Positions 19,270 through 28,677 of a DNA stretch of 49,964 bases are shown here, in pieces. Position numbers and translations under genes: made by a program. Source of the stretch: an uncultured Neomegalonema sp. Its GTDB lineage: Bacteria > Pseudomonadota > Alphaproteobacteria > Rhodobacterales > Rhodobacteraceae. Position 1 is the first letter of the stretch. Every line of letters starts with the position of its first letter. The notes under the pieces were generated by a model. That model did no database searches and was not told the DNA's origin. It saw nothing but the letters and a program-made list of their open reading frames with translations. Where the stretch lies: contig CALDSD010000016.1 in the NCBI GenBank assembly GCA_937911325.1, forward strand, positions 1 to 49,964, written 5' to 3'.

Positions 19270-20568
19270 ATGACCGTAGGCTCAAAGACGGCGAAACTCA
19301 TCGTCGACGGAAATGAGTATGAGTTTCCGGTGCGTTCGGGCGAGATCGGCCCCGACGTGATGGATATCCGCAAGCTCTACGCGCTGACAGGCATGTTTAC
19401 CTATGATCCGGGGTTCACATCGACCGCAGCCTGCCAGTCGACGATCACCTACATTGACGGCGACAAGGGCGAGCTGCTCTATCGCGGTTACCCGATCGAG
19501 CAACTGGCGGAGCAGTCGAACTATCTCGAAGTCTGCTATGTCCTGCTCTACGGCGAACTTCCCACCCGCGCGCAGTATGCGGATTTCGTAAACCGCGTTA
19601 CGCGCCACACCATGCTGCACGAGCAGATGGTGAACTTCTACCGCGGGTTCCGCCGCGACGCGCACCCGATGGCGATCATGTGCGGCGTGGTTGGCGCGCT
19701 TTCGGCGTTCTATCACGACAGCACGGACATCAACGACCCGATGCAGCGCGAGATCGCTTCGATCCGCCTGATCGCGAAGATGCCGACGATTGCGGCCTGG
19801 GCTTACAAGTACTCGATCGGTCAACCGTTCATCTATCCGCGCAACGATCTGAGCTATTCCGCAAACTTCTTGCGCATGTGCTTCGCCGTGCCAGCGGAGG
19901 AGTACGAGCCACATCCGGTTCTCAGCCATGCAATGGACGTGATCTTCACGCTGCACGCCGATCACGAGCAGAACGCCTCGACTTCGACCGTTCGTCTGGC
20001 CGGATCGTCTCAGGCCAACCCGTTCGCCTGTATCGCAGCCGGCGTGGCTTCGCTTTGGGGCCCGGCCCATGGCGGCGCCAACGAAGCCTGTCTCAACATG
20101 CTGCGCGAGATCGGCTCTGTTGACCGCATCCCTGAGTTTGTGGCCCGCGCAAAGGACAAAGACGATCCGTTCCGCCTGATGGGCTTTGGCCACCGGGTCT
20201 ACAAGAACTACGACCCGCGCGCGAAAGTTATGCAGAAGGTCGCAGCGCAGGTGCTCGATGTGCTTGGCGTCGAAGACAACCCAACGCTGCAGGTCGCTCA
20301 GGAACTGGAACGCATCGCTCTCTCCGATCCGTACTTCGTGGAGAAGAAGCTCTATCCCAACGTCGACTTCTACTCGGGCATCATTCTCGATGCGATCGGG
20401 TTCCCAACGTCGATGTTCACAGCGATCTTCGCTCTGTCGCGGACGGTCGGATGGATTGCGCAGTGGAAAGAGAGCCACGAGGACCCGGAACAGAAAATCG
20501 GTCGTCCTCGTCAGCTCTATAACGGCGCGCCGTCGCGCATTTACGCGCCGATGGAGAGCCGTGGCTGA
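19270..20568 (+). CDS. gltA: Citrate synthase
   Basis: A 432-residue type II citrate synthase, the entry enzyme of the TCA cycle. Catalytic residues appear in [11 protein letters not shown] (His), [14 protein letters not shown] (His and Arg) and [13 protein letters not shown] (Asp region). The N terminus ([16 protein letters not shown]) is that of the hexameric, NADH-regulated Gram-negative type. AAGGGGA precedes the ATG. It lies 102 nt after gltX and converges on lpxB, 30 nt away. Confidence 0.97.
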   Translation: MTVGSKTAKLIVDGNEYEFPVRSGEIGPDVMDIRKLYALTGMFTYDPGFTSTAACQSTITYIDGDKGELLYRGYPIEQLAEQSNYLEVCYVLLYGELPTRAQYADFVNRVTRHTMLHEQMVNFYRGFRRDAHPMAIMCGVVGALSAFYHDSTDINDPMQREIASIRLIAKMPTIAAWAYKYSIGQPFIYPRNDLSYSANFLRMCFAVPAEEYEPHPVLSHAMDVIFTLHADHEQNASTSTVRLAGSSQANPFACIAAGVASLWGPAHGGANEACLNMLREIGSVDRIPEFVARAKDKDDPFRLMGFGHRVYKNYDPRAKVMQKVAAQVLDVLGVEDNPTLQVAQELERIALSDPYFVEKKLYPNVDFYSGIILDAIGFPTSMFTAIFALSRTVGWIAQWKESHEDPEQKIGRPRQLYNGAPSRIYAPMESRG

Positions 20569-20598
20569 GTGAATGAACGCACAGGCGACGCGGCGCGT

Positions 20599-21816
20599 TC
20601 AAACGACACGCGCGTCGTACGCCCGCAATAAAGACTGCGCCGCCCGACGCGAAGGCGGCGCGGCGCCTTCGCCAAGTCGTCGCATTGTCTCATCGAGCAT
20701 ATGAAGCTGCTTCAGGCGTTCCGGCGCGTTTGGATCGATCAATCCATCAAGCGCAGCTGCGACGACATCCGGTTTCAGATATTCCTGCAGGAACTCCGGC
20801 ACGCCGCGGCTCTCCGTGACCAGGTTGGCGAGCGTAGCCGACTCGACCTTGACGATCCGGCGCACGATCTGGGCGGTCAGCCATGCAGTCCGATATCCAA
20901 CCACCATCGGCGTCCGCATCGCTGCGAGTTCAAGCGAAACAGTCCCAGAGGCGGCCAAGGCGACATCCGCCGCCGCCATTGCGCGTAACTTTCGCCGCTC
21001 CGCCGCTTCGAAACTGAGTTCGCGTGGGTCGAGAACATGAGTTGGGAGCGACCAAGACGCCGTTCGCTCGCGGACGAGCTCGACGACATGCTCCCCAGCC
21101 GGAACGATCGCCTGCAGCCCTGGCCGCTTGTCCGCAAGCTGGACGAGCGCGTCGCCAAACAGCCGCGTCAGACGCTCCACTTCGCCGCGCCGACTGCCTG
21201 GAAGAACAACGATCAGCGGCGCATCCACCGCGATCCTGAGGTCTTCGCGCAAACTGTCGTCGGTCGGGTCGACTTGCCCGGCGCTTTCGACGACGGGATG
21301 ACCGACAAAGTCGCACGACAGCCCCTCCGCTTCGAAGTACGGCGGCTCAAACGGCAAAAGCGCCAACAAATGATCCGTTCTCCGCGCCATCTTGGCGGCG
21401 CGTCCGGGACGCCACGCCCAGACGCTCGGCGCGACATAATGCGCAAAGAGCCGGTTGTCCGCGCCCAGGACCTCGCGCGCCTTGGCGGCGGCGCGCAGAC
21501 CGAAATCGGGCGCATCAATTGTGACGATAATGTCGGGCGCGGCTGCAATCATCGCCCGGGCGGTTTCCTCAACGCGCCGCAGGATCGTGCGTAGTCTGGG
21601 AAGAACTTCCGTCAGCCCCATCACCGCAACGTCAGATATTGGAAACAGGCTTTCAAACCCTTGCGCGGCCATCGCGACACCGCCAACGCCCTCAAATGTC
21701 GGAGCTGGCTCGCCGCGAGCCGACGCCTCAGCTCGCAATCCGCGCATCAACGCAGCGCCCAAGCGATCGCCCGAAGCTTCGCCCGCCACGATGAAGACGG
21801 ATCTGGGCGCGCTCAT
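20599..21816 (-). CDS. lpxB: Lipid-A-disaccharide synthase
   Basis: A 405-residue GT19 glycosyltransferase that condenses UDP-2,3-diacylglucosamine with lipid X to form the lipid A disaccharide at the inner membrane. Motifs: IVAGEASGD near the N terminus, SDVAVMGLTEVLPRL, IDAPDFGLR, YVAPSVWAWRPGRA, VLPGSRRGEV, and ALAASGTVSLELA in the nucleotide-binding half. ATG 21816 overlaps the lpxI stop (ATGA), so the two are translationally coupled; the longer frame from 21840 is unlikely. Confidence 0.96.
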   Translation of the reverse strand: MSAPRSVFIVAGEASGDRLGAALMRGLRAEASARGEPAPTFEGVGGVAMAAQGFESLFPISDVAVMGLTEVLPRLRTILRRVEETARAMIAAAPDIIVTIDAPDFGLRAAAKAREVLGADNRLFAHYVAPSVWAWRPGRAAKMARRTDHLLALLPFEPPYFEAEGLSCDFVGHPVVESAGQVDPTDDSLREDLRIAVDAPLIVVLPGSRRGEVERLTRLFGDALVQLADKRPGLQAIVPAGEHVVELVRERTASWSLPTHVLDPRELSFEAAERRKLRAMAAADVALAASGTVSLELAAMRTPMVVGYRTAWLTAQIVRRIVKVESATLANLVTESRGVPEFLQEYLKPDVVAAALDGLIDPNAPERLKQLHMLDETMRRLGEGAAPPSRRAAQSLLRAYDARVV

Positions 21817-22709
21817 CCTGGCCCCTCCTCTGGATCCCACCCGAAGAGGAAGACGCCCGCCGCATCCGCTGCGGCGATCGTTTCGTCGACATCCAAAATG
21901 AAAACGCCGCCGGAGCGAACCGCAACCCCATTCAGCCCCGCCGTGGCTGCGCGTCTGATCGTCTCAGGACCGATCGCAGGCAAATCGAGGCGCAGATCCT
22001 GATCAGGCTTGGGCGACTTGTAGAGCACGCCGCTGGGGATCGGAGCGCCTCCTCGCCGCGTATCGCCCTCAAGCCGTCCGAGCATCACGTCGGTCCCTTG
22101 GACCGTCTCGACCGCCAAACAGCGACCACGCGCGACAACGGCGCCTTGCCCGACATCGACCGCGCCGAGCGCCGCGACGATCTCCGCGGCCCGCTCAATG
22201 TCGGTCAGATCGCTCTGGTTTGGCGTCCGCGCGCCAAGCGGGCCCATAGGCGCCAGCAGCTCCCCGAGCAGCTCGTGCGCGCCGACCATCGTGAAGCCGC
22301 GCGCCTCGAAGATCTGGGCCAGACCGCGCAACAATCCATCATCCCCCTGCCGCATCAACCGACGCATGACCGGCAAAACACGAAGAGCTGTGAAGTCGAA
22401 CCGCACATTGGACAGCGAGGGCCGCTGCAGCGCCCCCGCAAAGCAGACGCGACCACACCCAGCGCCAGACAACGCCGCGAAGATCCGCCCGACCTGACCA
22501 GGCCCGGAGACGGTGTTTTCATAGTCGCTGACCCAGTCGCCGGCGTTGGCGCGCAGCGCAATGACAAATGGGTCGCCGCCCGCGTTTCGTTCGGCCTCGC
22601 AGACCAACCGGGGCAGCGCCCCTCCCCCCGCGACGACGCCCAGCCTGGGACGTGACGACCCGTCGCCGTCGGCCGCCTCATTCGACGAAGATGAAAGGGT
22701 CATCGTCAT
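21813..22709 (-). CDS. lpxI: UDP-2,3-diacylglucosamine pyrophosphatase LpxI
   Basis: A 298-residue protein of the LpxI (formerly DUF1009) family, which replaces LpxH in alphaproteobacteria and hydrolyses UDP-2,3-diacylglucosamine to lipid X plus UMP. Characteristic segments: LGVVAGGGALPRLV, PGQVGRIFAAL, CFAGALQRPSL, GDDGLLRGLAQIFE, GQGAVVARGRCLAVETVQGTD (shortened here in reading), and NGVAVRSGGVFILD. ATG 22709 (or 22703) follows CAGGGA. It lies 13 nt after lpxA and overlaps lpxB. Confidence 0.94.
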   Translation of the reverse strand: MTMTLSSSSNEAADGDGSSRPRLGVVAGGGALPRLVCEAERNAGGDPFVIALRANAGDWVSDYENTVSGPGQVGRIFAALSGAGCGRVCFAGALQRPSLSNVRFDFTALRVLPVMRRLMRQGDDGLLRGLAQIFEARGFTMVGAHELLGELLAPMGPLGARTPNQSDLTDIERAAEIVAALGAVDVGQGAVVARGRCLAVETVQGTDVMLGRLEGDTRRGGAPIPSGVLYKSPKPDQDLRLDLPAIGPETIRRAATAGLNGVAVRSGGVFILDVDETIAAADAAGVFLFGWDPEEGPG

Positions 22710-22722
22710 TCCCTGCGGTGGG

Positions 22723-23529
22723 TCACGTGTCGCGCGGGGTGCAGAATGACCGCGACGTGTCAGCTCGGATGAACCGAATGATCTCTTGCACCGGTTCGAT
22801 GTCCGCATACGCCTCGGCCACCGGATCGACGCGCTCGCTCAGAACACCCTCCCCGAAGAACAGAGTTTCATAGGCGCTTCGAAGAGCGTGAATTGTCTGC
22901 CGATCAAAGCCGCGACGCCGCAGACCGATGACATTCAGTCCTCCAAGGGCGGCGCGATTTCCAATAACCGAGCCAAACGGAATCACGTCTTTCTCAACGC
23001 CGCTCATGCCGCCAACCATCGCATGCGCTCCGACACGGCAGAACTGATGAATGGCGCATAACCCGCCAAGCACCGCGAAGTCGCCAATCGCAACATGCCC
23101 CGCCAACGTTGCATTGTTTGCGAGGATCACATTGTCGCCGACCTGACAGTCATGTCCGACATGCGCGCCCATCATGAACAATCCGCCTGAGCCGACGGTG
23201 GTAAGCATCCGATCGCCTGCGGTGCCCGGATTCATCGTCACATGCTCTCGAATGCGGTTGCGCGCGCCGATCTTCAACCGTGACTGCTCGCCCGCGTATT
23301 TCAGATCCTGCGGTTCCGAACCGATGGATGCGAACGGAAAAATGCGCGTCTCTTCGCCGATCTCCGTGAGACCCTGAACCGCAACATGGCTGATCAGCTC
23401 GACCTTTTCAGCGATTTGAACGCCAGGGCCGACAGCGCAAAATGGTCCGATCTTGCAACCGGACCCGATGCTGGCGCCATCCGCGACGACGGCGGTCGGG
23501 TGGATTTCCGCGTCGGACGCTATGGGCAT
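22723..23529 (-). CDS. lpxA: Acyl-ACP--UDP-N-acetylglucosamine O-acyltransferase
   Basis: A 268-residue left-handed beta-helix acyltransferase that adds the first acyl chain to UDP-GlcNAc in lipid A synthesis. Hexapeptide repeats fill the N-terminal two thirds (IHPTAVVADGASIGSG, IGPFCAVGPGVQI), with the catalytic region GAHVGHDCQVGDNVI and LGGLCAIHQFCRVG. The C-terminal helices (FDRQTIHALRSAYETLF) are typical. It sits between fabZ and lpxI. AAGG precedes the ATG. Confidence 0.96.
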   Translation of the reverse strand: MPIASDAEIHPTAVVADGASIGSGCKIGPFCAVGPGVQIAEKVELISHVAVQGLTEIGEETRIFPFASIGSEPQDLKYAGEQSRLKIGARNRIREHVTMNPGTAGDRMLTTVGSGGLFMMGAHVGHDCQVGDNVILANNATLAGHVAIGDFAVLGGLCAIHQFCRVGAHAMVGGMSGVEKDVIPFGSVIGNRAALGGLNVIGLRRRGFDRQTIHALRSAYETLFFGEGVLSERVDPVAEAYADIEPVQEIIRFIRADTSRSFCTPRDT

Positions 23530-23582
23530 ACAGTCGTCACCTTACATCGTTTGAGCCACAACGGTCGGATTGCGGCGGGGGG

Positions 23583-24068
23583 TTAGCCGTCCGCGCCGGT
23601 TCCCTTGGGCGGATCGACGATCATCGCCGAAAACTCCGCCTGGGTGACCTCAACCCCGTCGACTTTCGCAACGCCGGTGAACTTCCATACAGCGCTCCGA
23701 TGGCGAACCACATCGACATGGAGGTTCAGCACGTCGCCAGGAAGAACCGGTTTGCGAAACCGCGTGTTGTCGACCGTCATAAAGTACACGAGCTTGCCCT
23801 GATCAATCATGTCGAGGCTATGGACGACCAGAACCGCAGCCGTTTGCGCCATGGCTTCGATGATCAGCACGCCGGGCATGATCGGCTTTGTCGGGAAGTG
23901 ACCTTGAAAAAAGGGTTCGCCGATCGAAACGTTCTTCACGCCGATCGCACTTTTTGACGCATGCAGGTCACGGACCCGGTCCAGCATCAGAAAGGGGTAT
24001 CGATGCGGGATCATTCGCATGATCCGTTCAATCTCGATTTTCTCTACGAACGCCTCAATTTCAGGCAT
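23583..24068 (-). CDS. fabZ: 3-hydroxyacyl-[acyl-carrier-protein] dehydratase FabZ
   Basis: A 161-residue hotdog-fold dehydratase of fatty-acid elongation. The catalytic His is in GHFPTKPIMPGV and the Glu in IIEAMAQTAA; IPHRYPFLMLDRV is the family start. ATG 24068 is preceded by GGAG eight bases upstream; the GTG three codons earlier lacks this spacing. In most alphaproteobacteria lpxD lies directly upstream; here the upstream neighbour is ompH, 93-102 nt away, with no room for lpxD. Confidence 0.96.
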   Translation of the reverse strand: MPEIEAFVEKIEIERIMRMIPHRYPFLMLDRVRDLHASKSAIGVKNVSIGEPFFQGHFPTKPIMPGVLIIEAMAQTAAVLVVHSLDMIDQGKLVYFMTVDNTRFRKPVLPGDVLNLHVDVVRHRSAVWKFTGVAKVDGVEVTQAEFSAMIVDPPKGTGADG

Positions 24069-24170
24069 CCTAAGCACTCCAGTCGTCTAACTGTTCCGGT
24101 CGTCGCTGACCGCGGCGGGACTTTGTGCGACACCATCCCCATCCCGACGCAAATGTCTAGAGCGCCGAGA

Positions 24171-24743
24171 CTATTGGTCCGGCGATTCCAGGATCTCCAG
24201 GGAAATGTCGAAATTGGCCGCATCCAATCGGCGGATCACTTCGTCGGTCACTTCAAGATCGTTTGCGCTCAATATGATATCGCGTTTCTCCAACATCACC
24301 CGAGCGCCACGCTCATTCATGATCTGCACGAGAATGGTCGTTGCGGCGCGACGCAGTTGTTCGTTCGCCGCCGACACAGCCCTTTGCAGTCTGGAGGACA
24401 GCTCCCGCGCGTCGCGTTTGAGAAGCCGCACGCGTTCTTCAAAACTTGCGACGCGCTGATCAAACGCGTCTCTGGGGAGCGACTCCCTGAGAGCCACGAG
24501 CTCTTCTTCTTCCGCCCGAAGCGCAGCTCTGCGCTGCTCGATATCCAGATTGAAGCTCTTTCGGAGCTCGTCCGCCTGCACATTGATGCGTTGCGCCGCC
24601 TCGGCTTCACGGAGCAACCGAGACATATCGATGATTAAAACGGTGTCGCCGTCTGATTGCGCAAGCGTGGGCGACGCCGAAAGCGACGCCCAGAGGATGA
24701 GGCAGGCGAGAGGCGCAACCGCCAGCACGCGCCGCAGCGACAC
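24171..24743 (-). CDS. OmpH/Skp family periplasmic chaperone
   Basis: A 190-residue exported protein. A signal peptide (LAVAPLACLILWASLSASPTLAQ) is followed by a short strand (DTVLIIDMSRLLREAEA) and a long charged coiled-coil (about residues 45-150) as in Skp, which holds unfolded outer-membrane proteins on their way to BamA. The start is GTG at 24743. It lies 20 nt after bamA, the classic arrangement. The sequence similarity of this family is low, so the call rests on layout, coiled coil and position. Confidence 0.85.
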   Translation of the reverse strand: MSLRRVLAVAPLACLILWASLSASPTLAQSDGDTVLIIDMSRLLREAEAAQRINVQADELRKSFNLDIEQRRAALRAEEEELVALRESLPRDAFDQRVASFEERVRLLKRDARELSSRLQRAVSAANEQLRRAATTILVQIMNERGARVMLEKRDIILSANDLEVTDEVIRRLDAANFDISLEILESPDQ

Positions 24744-24763
24744 CCCCGAGACCCGACTTGCCG

Positions 24764-27169
24764 CTAGAACCTCGTGCCAACAGAGAATTGGAAAAACTCC
24801 GTCTCGTCTTCTTCTTCCTCAATCAGCGGGAACGCAAAGTTCAACCGTAGAGGACCGACGGGAGAACTCCAGAACACGGTCGCCCCCGCGGCGGCGCGCA
24901 ATGCGAAGTCACTGTCCACCGAGAAGTTCTGAGCCGCGTCATCCGTGTAGCTGTCGGTGTCGAGGCCCCAAACGCTGCCCGCGTCAGCGAAGAAACCGCC
25001 GAAAACGCCGTATTCTTCGGGCAAACCAATTGGAAACGACACGTCGGCGCGCGCGACAGCGTAGTAGTTGCCACCAAGCGCGTCGTCGATATTCTCCAAC
25101 GAGCCATCGATATTGACGTCGTCATTGGTGTCGCGCGGCCCGATCCCGCTATTCGCAAAGCCCCGGAAGCTGTCGCCGCCTAGCTGGAAACGGTCTGTGA
25201 TGCGGGTGTCTTCATCGGCGAAACTCACGATGGCGCCACCGGCGAGTTGGAGGCTTGTGACCACATCTTCCCGGAAGAACGACTTGTAGCCTTTAACGGA
25301 ACCGGTGGTCGAGATGTACACGCTGTCGCCGCCCAGGCCCGCGAAATCCTGGCCGAGCCGCAGCTCATAACCATCCGTCGGCTCGAGACGGTCGTTTCGC
25401 TGATCGTAGAAGAAATTGTAGCCGATCGCGGACGTAATTCTCGATCCCTGGTCAGCAGCGATCAACGGCGACGCATCGTCCGGAACGTCGGTCACTTCGC
25501 TGCTTTCGATCAAGTAACTAAAGCCGATACGCGACTCCTCGCTGATCGGGAAACGCACACGGGGCCGGAAACCGGTCTCCGTCACCTCGTAAGACGATTC
25601 GTCCGAGTTATCGATCTCCCGGTGGAAGATGTCGAAACCAGCCGCCAGGTTACGGTCGAGGAAGTACGGCTCGGTAAAGCGAAAATCCGCGAGCTGCCGT
25701 TCCGCCGTAAGAGAAACCGATGCGCGCACAAACTGCCCGCGTCCGAGGAAGTTGCGCTCTGTCACGCTCACTTCGCCGCCAGGGCCGTTGTTCGAAGAGA
25801 AACCAAGACCGAAGGAGATTTCGCCCGTCGACTGCTCTTCGACCACTGTTTTCACGATGACGCGGTCATCCGCTGAACCGCGCACTGTTGAGACGTCGAC
25901 CTCTGAAAAGTAGCCGAGCCGTCGAACACTCGTCCGGCTCTGTTGAAGCCGATAAGCGTTAAAGGCGTCGCCTTCGACAAGCTCGAACTCTCTCCGGATC
26001 ACCCGGTCGAGCGTGCGAATATTGCCCTCGACATCGATCCGCTCGACATAAACGCGCTGGCCTTCGTTCAATTCGTAGGTCAGGTCGATGATCGGCTCGT
26101 CGTTCTCATCCCGGCGTTTGTTCGCACGCGGCCGAACATCGACGAAGTTGATGCCCTCTTCCCCCATTACGCGCTGAATCCGGCCGATCGACTTTTCAAC
26201 CAGATCGGCGTCGTACGTGTCTCCCGAATCCGTCAGCAGGAGATCTTCAAACTGCTCCGCTTCGAGGCCGCGCGTGTTCGACACCAGGCCCACGTCGCCA
26301 ACCGTGTACTCTTCGCCTTCATTGACGGTAAAGGTGATGAAGAACTCATCCCGCTCCGGATTGAGCTCGGCGACCGCGGACACGACCTCGAAATCAGCGA
26401 AGCCGCGCGCGAAATAGAAGCGCCGCAACAGCTCCTTATCGAACTCAAGGCGATCAGGATCATAGCTGTCTGACGAGCTCAGCAGTTTCCACCAGGCGCT
26501 TTCTTCGGTTTCGATGACGCCTCTCAGGCGGCGGTCGGAATACTCGGTGTTGCCGACGAAGTTGACAGCCGCGATCCCGACGACGTCGCCTTCGGTTATC
26601 TCAAAAACGAGGTCGACCCTGTTCTCGGGCTTCTGAATGATCTTCGGCTCGACAGTCGTCGAATACCGTCCCGCCGCTCGATAGATCGCAATGATCGTCT
26701 GAGCGTCCGCTTCGGCGCGGGCGCGCGTGAATGCGGTTCGGGGCCGGGTCCGGATCTGCGCCTGAAGAACCTCGTCTTCAATCGAGCCGTTCCCCTCAAA
26801 CGCGATGAAATTGATGATCGGGTTCTCGACGACCTGCACGACCAGCACGCCGTCGCTGCCCGGGGTAAGCTCGACGTCGGAAAACAGACCGGTTGCGACG
26901 AGGCGCTTGAGGGCCTCGTTAATCTCGGCGGCTCCGACACTGTCGCCTTCGTTCACGTTCAGATACGAGCGGATCGTCGCTTCCTCGATACGCTGCGCGC
27001 CTTCGATCTGAATGCGCTGAACGGCGATCTCCGACTGGGCCGACGCTGGGGTGGCCGCGGCGAGGGACAGGCCGAGAAGCATCACCGCCTGCAGCGCCAG
27101 AAGGCGCACCGTGCGCCGCGCCCACAAAGCGGGGGAGCCGACACAGCGGTTTCGGATCACGCTATTCAT
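24764..27169 (-). CDS. bamA: Outer-membrane protein assembly factor BamA
   Basis: An ~801-residue Omp85 protein. After a signal peptide (LLALQAVMLLGLSLAAATPASA) come five POTRA repeats (about 40-420), then the 16-strand barrel ending in the C-terminal aromatic signature FQFSVGTRF. The barrel contains the family motif region around FGLGFSSNNGPGGEVSVTERN and the QLGGDSFRGF loop. It folds and inserts outer-membrane proteins. ATG 27169 fits GAGGG (27179-27183) with nine-base spacing better than ATG 27178, which abuts it. It follows rseP almost directly. Confidence 0.96.
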   Translation of the reverse strand: MNSVIRNRCVGSPALWARRTVRLLALQAVMLLGLSLAAATPASAQSEIAVQRIQIEGAQRIEEATIRSYLNVNEGDSVGAAEINEALKRLVATGLFSDVELTPGSDGVLVVQVVENPIINFIAFEGNGSIEDEVLQAQIRTRPRTAFTRARAEADAQTIIAIYRAAGRYSTTVEPKIIQKPENRVDLVFEITEGDVVGIAAVNFVGNTEYSDRRLRGVIETEESAWWKLLSSSDSYDPDRLEFDKELLRRFYFARGFADFEVVSAVAELNPERDEFFITFTVNEGEEYTVGDVGLVSNTRGLEAEQFEDLLLTDSGDTYDADLVEKSIGRIQRVMGEEGINFVDVRPRANKRRDENDEPIIDLTYELNEGQRVYVERIDVEGNIRTLDRVIRREFELVEGDAFNAYRLQQSRTSVRRLGYFSEVDVSTVRGSADDRVIVKTVVEEQSTGEISFGLGFSSNNGPGGEVSVTERNFLGRGQFVRASVSLTAERQLADFRFTEPYFLDRNLAAGFDIFHREIDNSDESSYEVTETGFRPRVRFPISEESRIGFSYLIESSEVTDVPDDASPLIAADQGSRITSAIGYNFFYDQRNDRLEPTDGYELRLGQDFAGLGGDSVYISTTGSVKGYKSFFREDVVTSLQLAGGAIVSFADEDTRITDRFQLGGDSFRGFANSGIGPRDTNDDVNIDGSLENIDDALGGNYYAVARADVSFPIGLPEEYGVFGGFFADAGSVWGLDTDSYTDDAAQNFSVDSDFALRAAAGATVFWSSPVGPLRLNFAFPLIEEEEDETEFFQFSVGTRF

Positions 27170-27181
27170 TGCTCGCATCCC

Positions 27182-28570
27182 TCAACATCCCGTCGGCGCC
27201 GCGACAAACAAGCGCGCAATATCGTTATACGTCGCAAAGACCAGCAACAACAGGATCGCCGCCAGTCCGACTTTCATACCTGCGTCCACCCAGCGCTCAC
27301 CGAGCGGACGACCCCTCACCGCCTCGATAGCATAGAACACCAGATGTCCGCCATCGAGGATCGGTATCGGGAATAGGTTAATGAGACCGATCGCGGTGGA
27401 GACTGTTGCAATAAAGGCGACGAAGGCGACCAGCCCCGCCTGCGCCTGAAATCCCGACGCCCGCGCAATGCCGATAGGCCCGCCGAGCGACGACCCATCT
27501 GCAGCGCCGGCAAAGATCGCACCGAGATACGAAAAGGTTCCCGTCACGATCCGCCAGGTGGCGTCGGCGCCCAGGTTCAGCGCCTGCCCTGCGCCCACCC
27601 CTTCCATCGGCGACGCCAACCCAATCTGAAGATCGCTCAGAACGCCGATCATCGGCGTCCGTATCAACTCCCCCGAAACCGGATCGATACGTTCGATGAT
27701 TCGGGGCTGAACCTCGGTGACGAAAATCTCGCCATTCCGTTCAACGGTGAAATCGAGCGCGCATTCGTTCGACGCTTCGACAATCCGTTTGAGGTCCAGG
27801 AAGCTGGCGATGGTCTGTCCATCAATCGCCTGCACGACGTCGCCGACCTGAATTCCAGCCTGCTCCGCAGGCGCGTCCGGCACGAACCCGGAGACCTGGG
27901 GAAGCCGAACAAACGTGATCGGAAGGGTCTCGGAACCACCTTCGCGAGACACTTCAACCGGCAGGGTCTCCCCTTCTCGTTCAAACATCGCTCGGAGGAA
28001 ACTGGACATACGCTCCACCGGTTCGCCGTCGACCGAGACGATGCGGTCGCCCTCTCGCAGCCCGGATCCAGCCCCTTGGCCGGTCGGATCGATTTCGGCG
28101 ATGACCGGTTCGTCGCTGCTTTGGCCGACGGCCAGCGCCAAACCTGCAAACACAACAATAGACAGGAGGAAATTGGCCCCCGGCCCCGCTGCGACGGTGA
28201 GCGCGCGCGCCCAGATCGGGGCGCCTTGAAGCGTGTTTCGTCGCTCCTCCGGCGGCAGTTCGGCGACAGCGGCGGCGTCCGGCCCGCTCGCGACGTCGGC
28301 GTCGCCCTTGAACTTCACGTAGCCGCCCAGCGGCAACCAGGACAACCGCCAGCGTGTGCCGCGACTGTCGGTCCATCCGAACACCTCGCCGCCGAAGCCC
28401 AAGGAGAACTCTTCAGCCGCGATGCCGCACCAGCGCCCGACGATGTAGTGGCCAAACTCGTGGACGAAGATCACGATCGCCAGAACGATCACGAACGGAA
28501 TCACCACCGAGATCAGAGGTCCCAGCACCGGGATCTCTAAAATGGCGCTTATCAACGCTGCGCTGCTCAC
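27182..28570 (-). CDS. rseP: Site-2 intramembrane metalloprotease RseP (MmpA-type)
   Basis: A 462-residue M50B protease that cleaves anti-sigma factors and other membrane substrates. The zinc motif HEFGH (His37, Glu38, His41) lies in the first membrane helix, the third ligand region is NLFPIPILDGGH near residue 405, and two PDZ domains lie between (about 150-215 and 230-300; GLREGDRIVSVDG and GIQVGDVVQAIDG). In Caulobacter the equivalent MmpA takes part in polar protein turnover. Start is GTG 28570 with AGAGGA nine bases upstream. It lies 107 nt after dxr and 12 nt before bamA. Confidence 0.95.
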   Translation of the reverse strand: MSSAALISAILEIPVLGPLISVVIPFVIVLAIVIFVHEFGHYIVGRWCGIAAEEFSLGFGGEVFGWTDSRGTRWRLSWLPLGGYVKFKGDADVASGPDAAAVAELPPEERRNTLQGAPIWARALTVAAGPGANFLLSIVVFAGLALAVGQSSDEPVIAEIDPTGQGAGSGLREGDRIVSVDGEPVERMSSFLRAMFEREGETLPVEVSREGGSETLPITFVRLPQVSGFVPDAPAEQAGIQVGDVVQAIDGQTIASFLDLKRIVEASNECALDFTVERNGEIFVTEVQPRIIERIDPVSGELIRTPMIGVLSDLQIGLASPMEGVGAGQALNLGADATWRIVTGTFSYLGAIFAGAADGSSLGGPIGIARASGFQAQAGLVAFVAFIATVSTAIGLINLFPIPILDGGHLVFYAIEAVRGRPLGERWVDAGMKVGLAAILLLLVFATYNDIARLFVAAPTGC

Positions 28571-28677
28571 GGCTCAGGGTCCTCTGCTCGTATCGTCTTA
28601 TGCGACTCGCCCCTTCTGGGGATGATGACTAGCAAATAGTGCGAGAAAGCGAACGCAAAATAATCCGTCCAGGCCAA

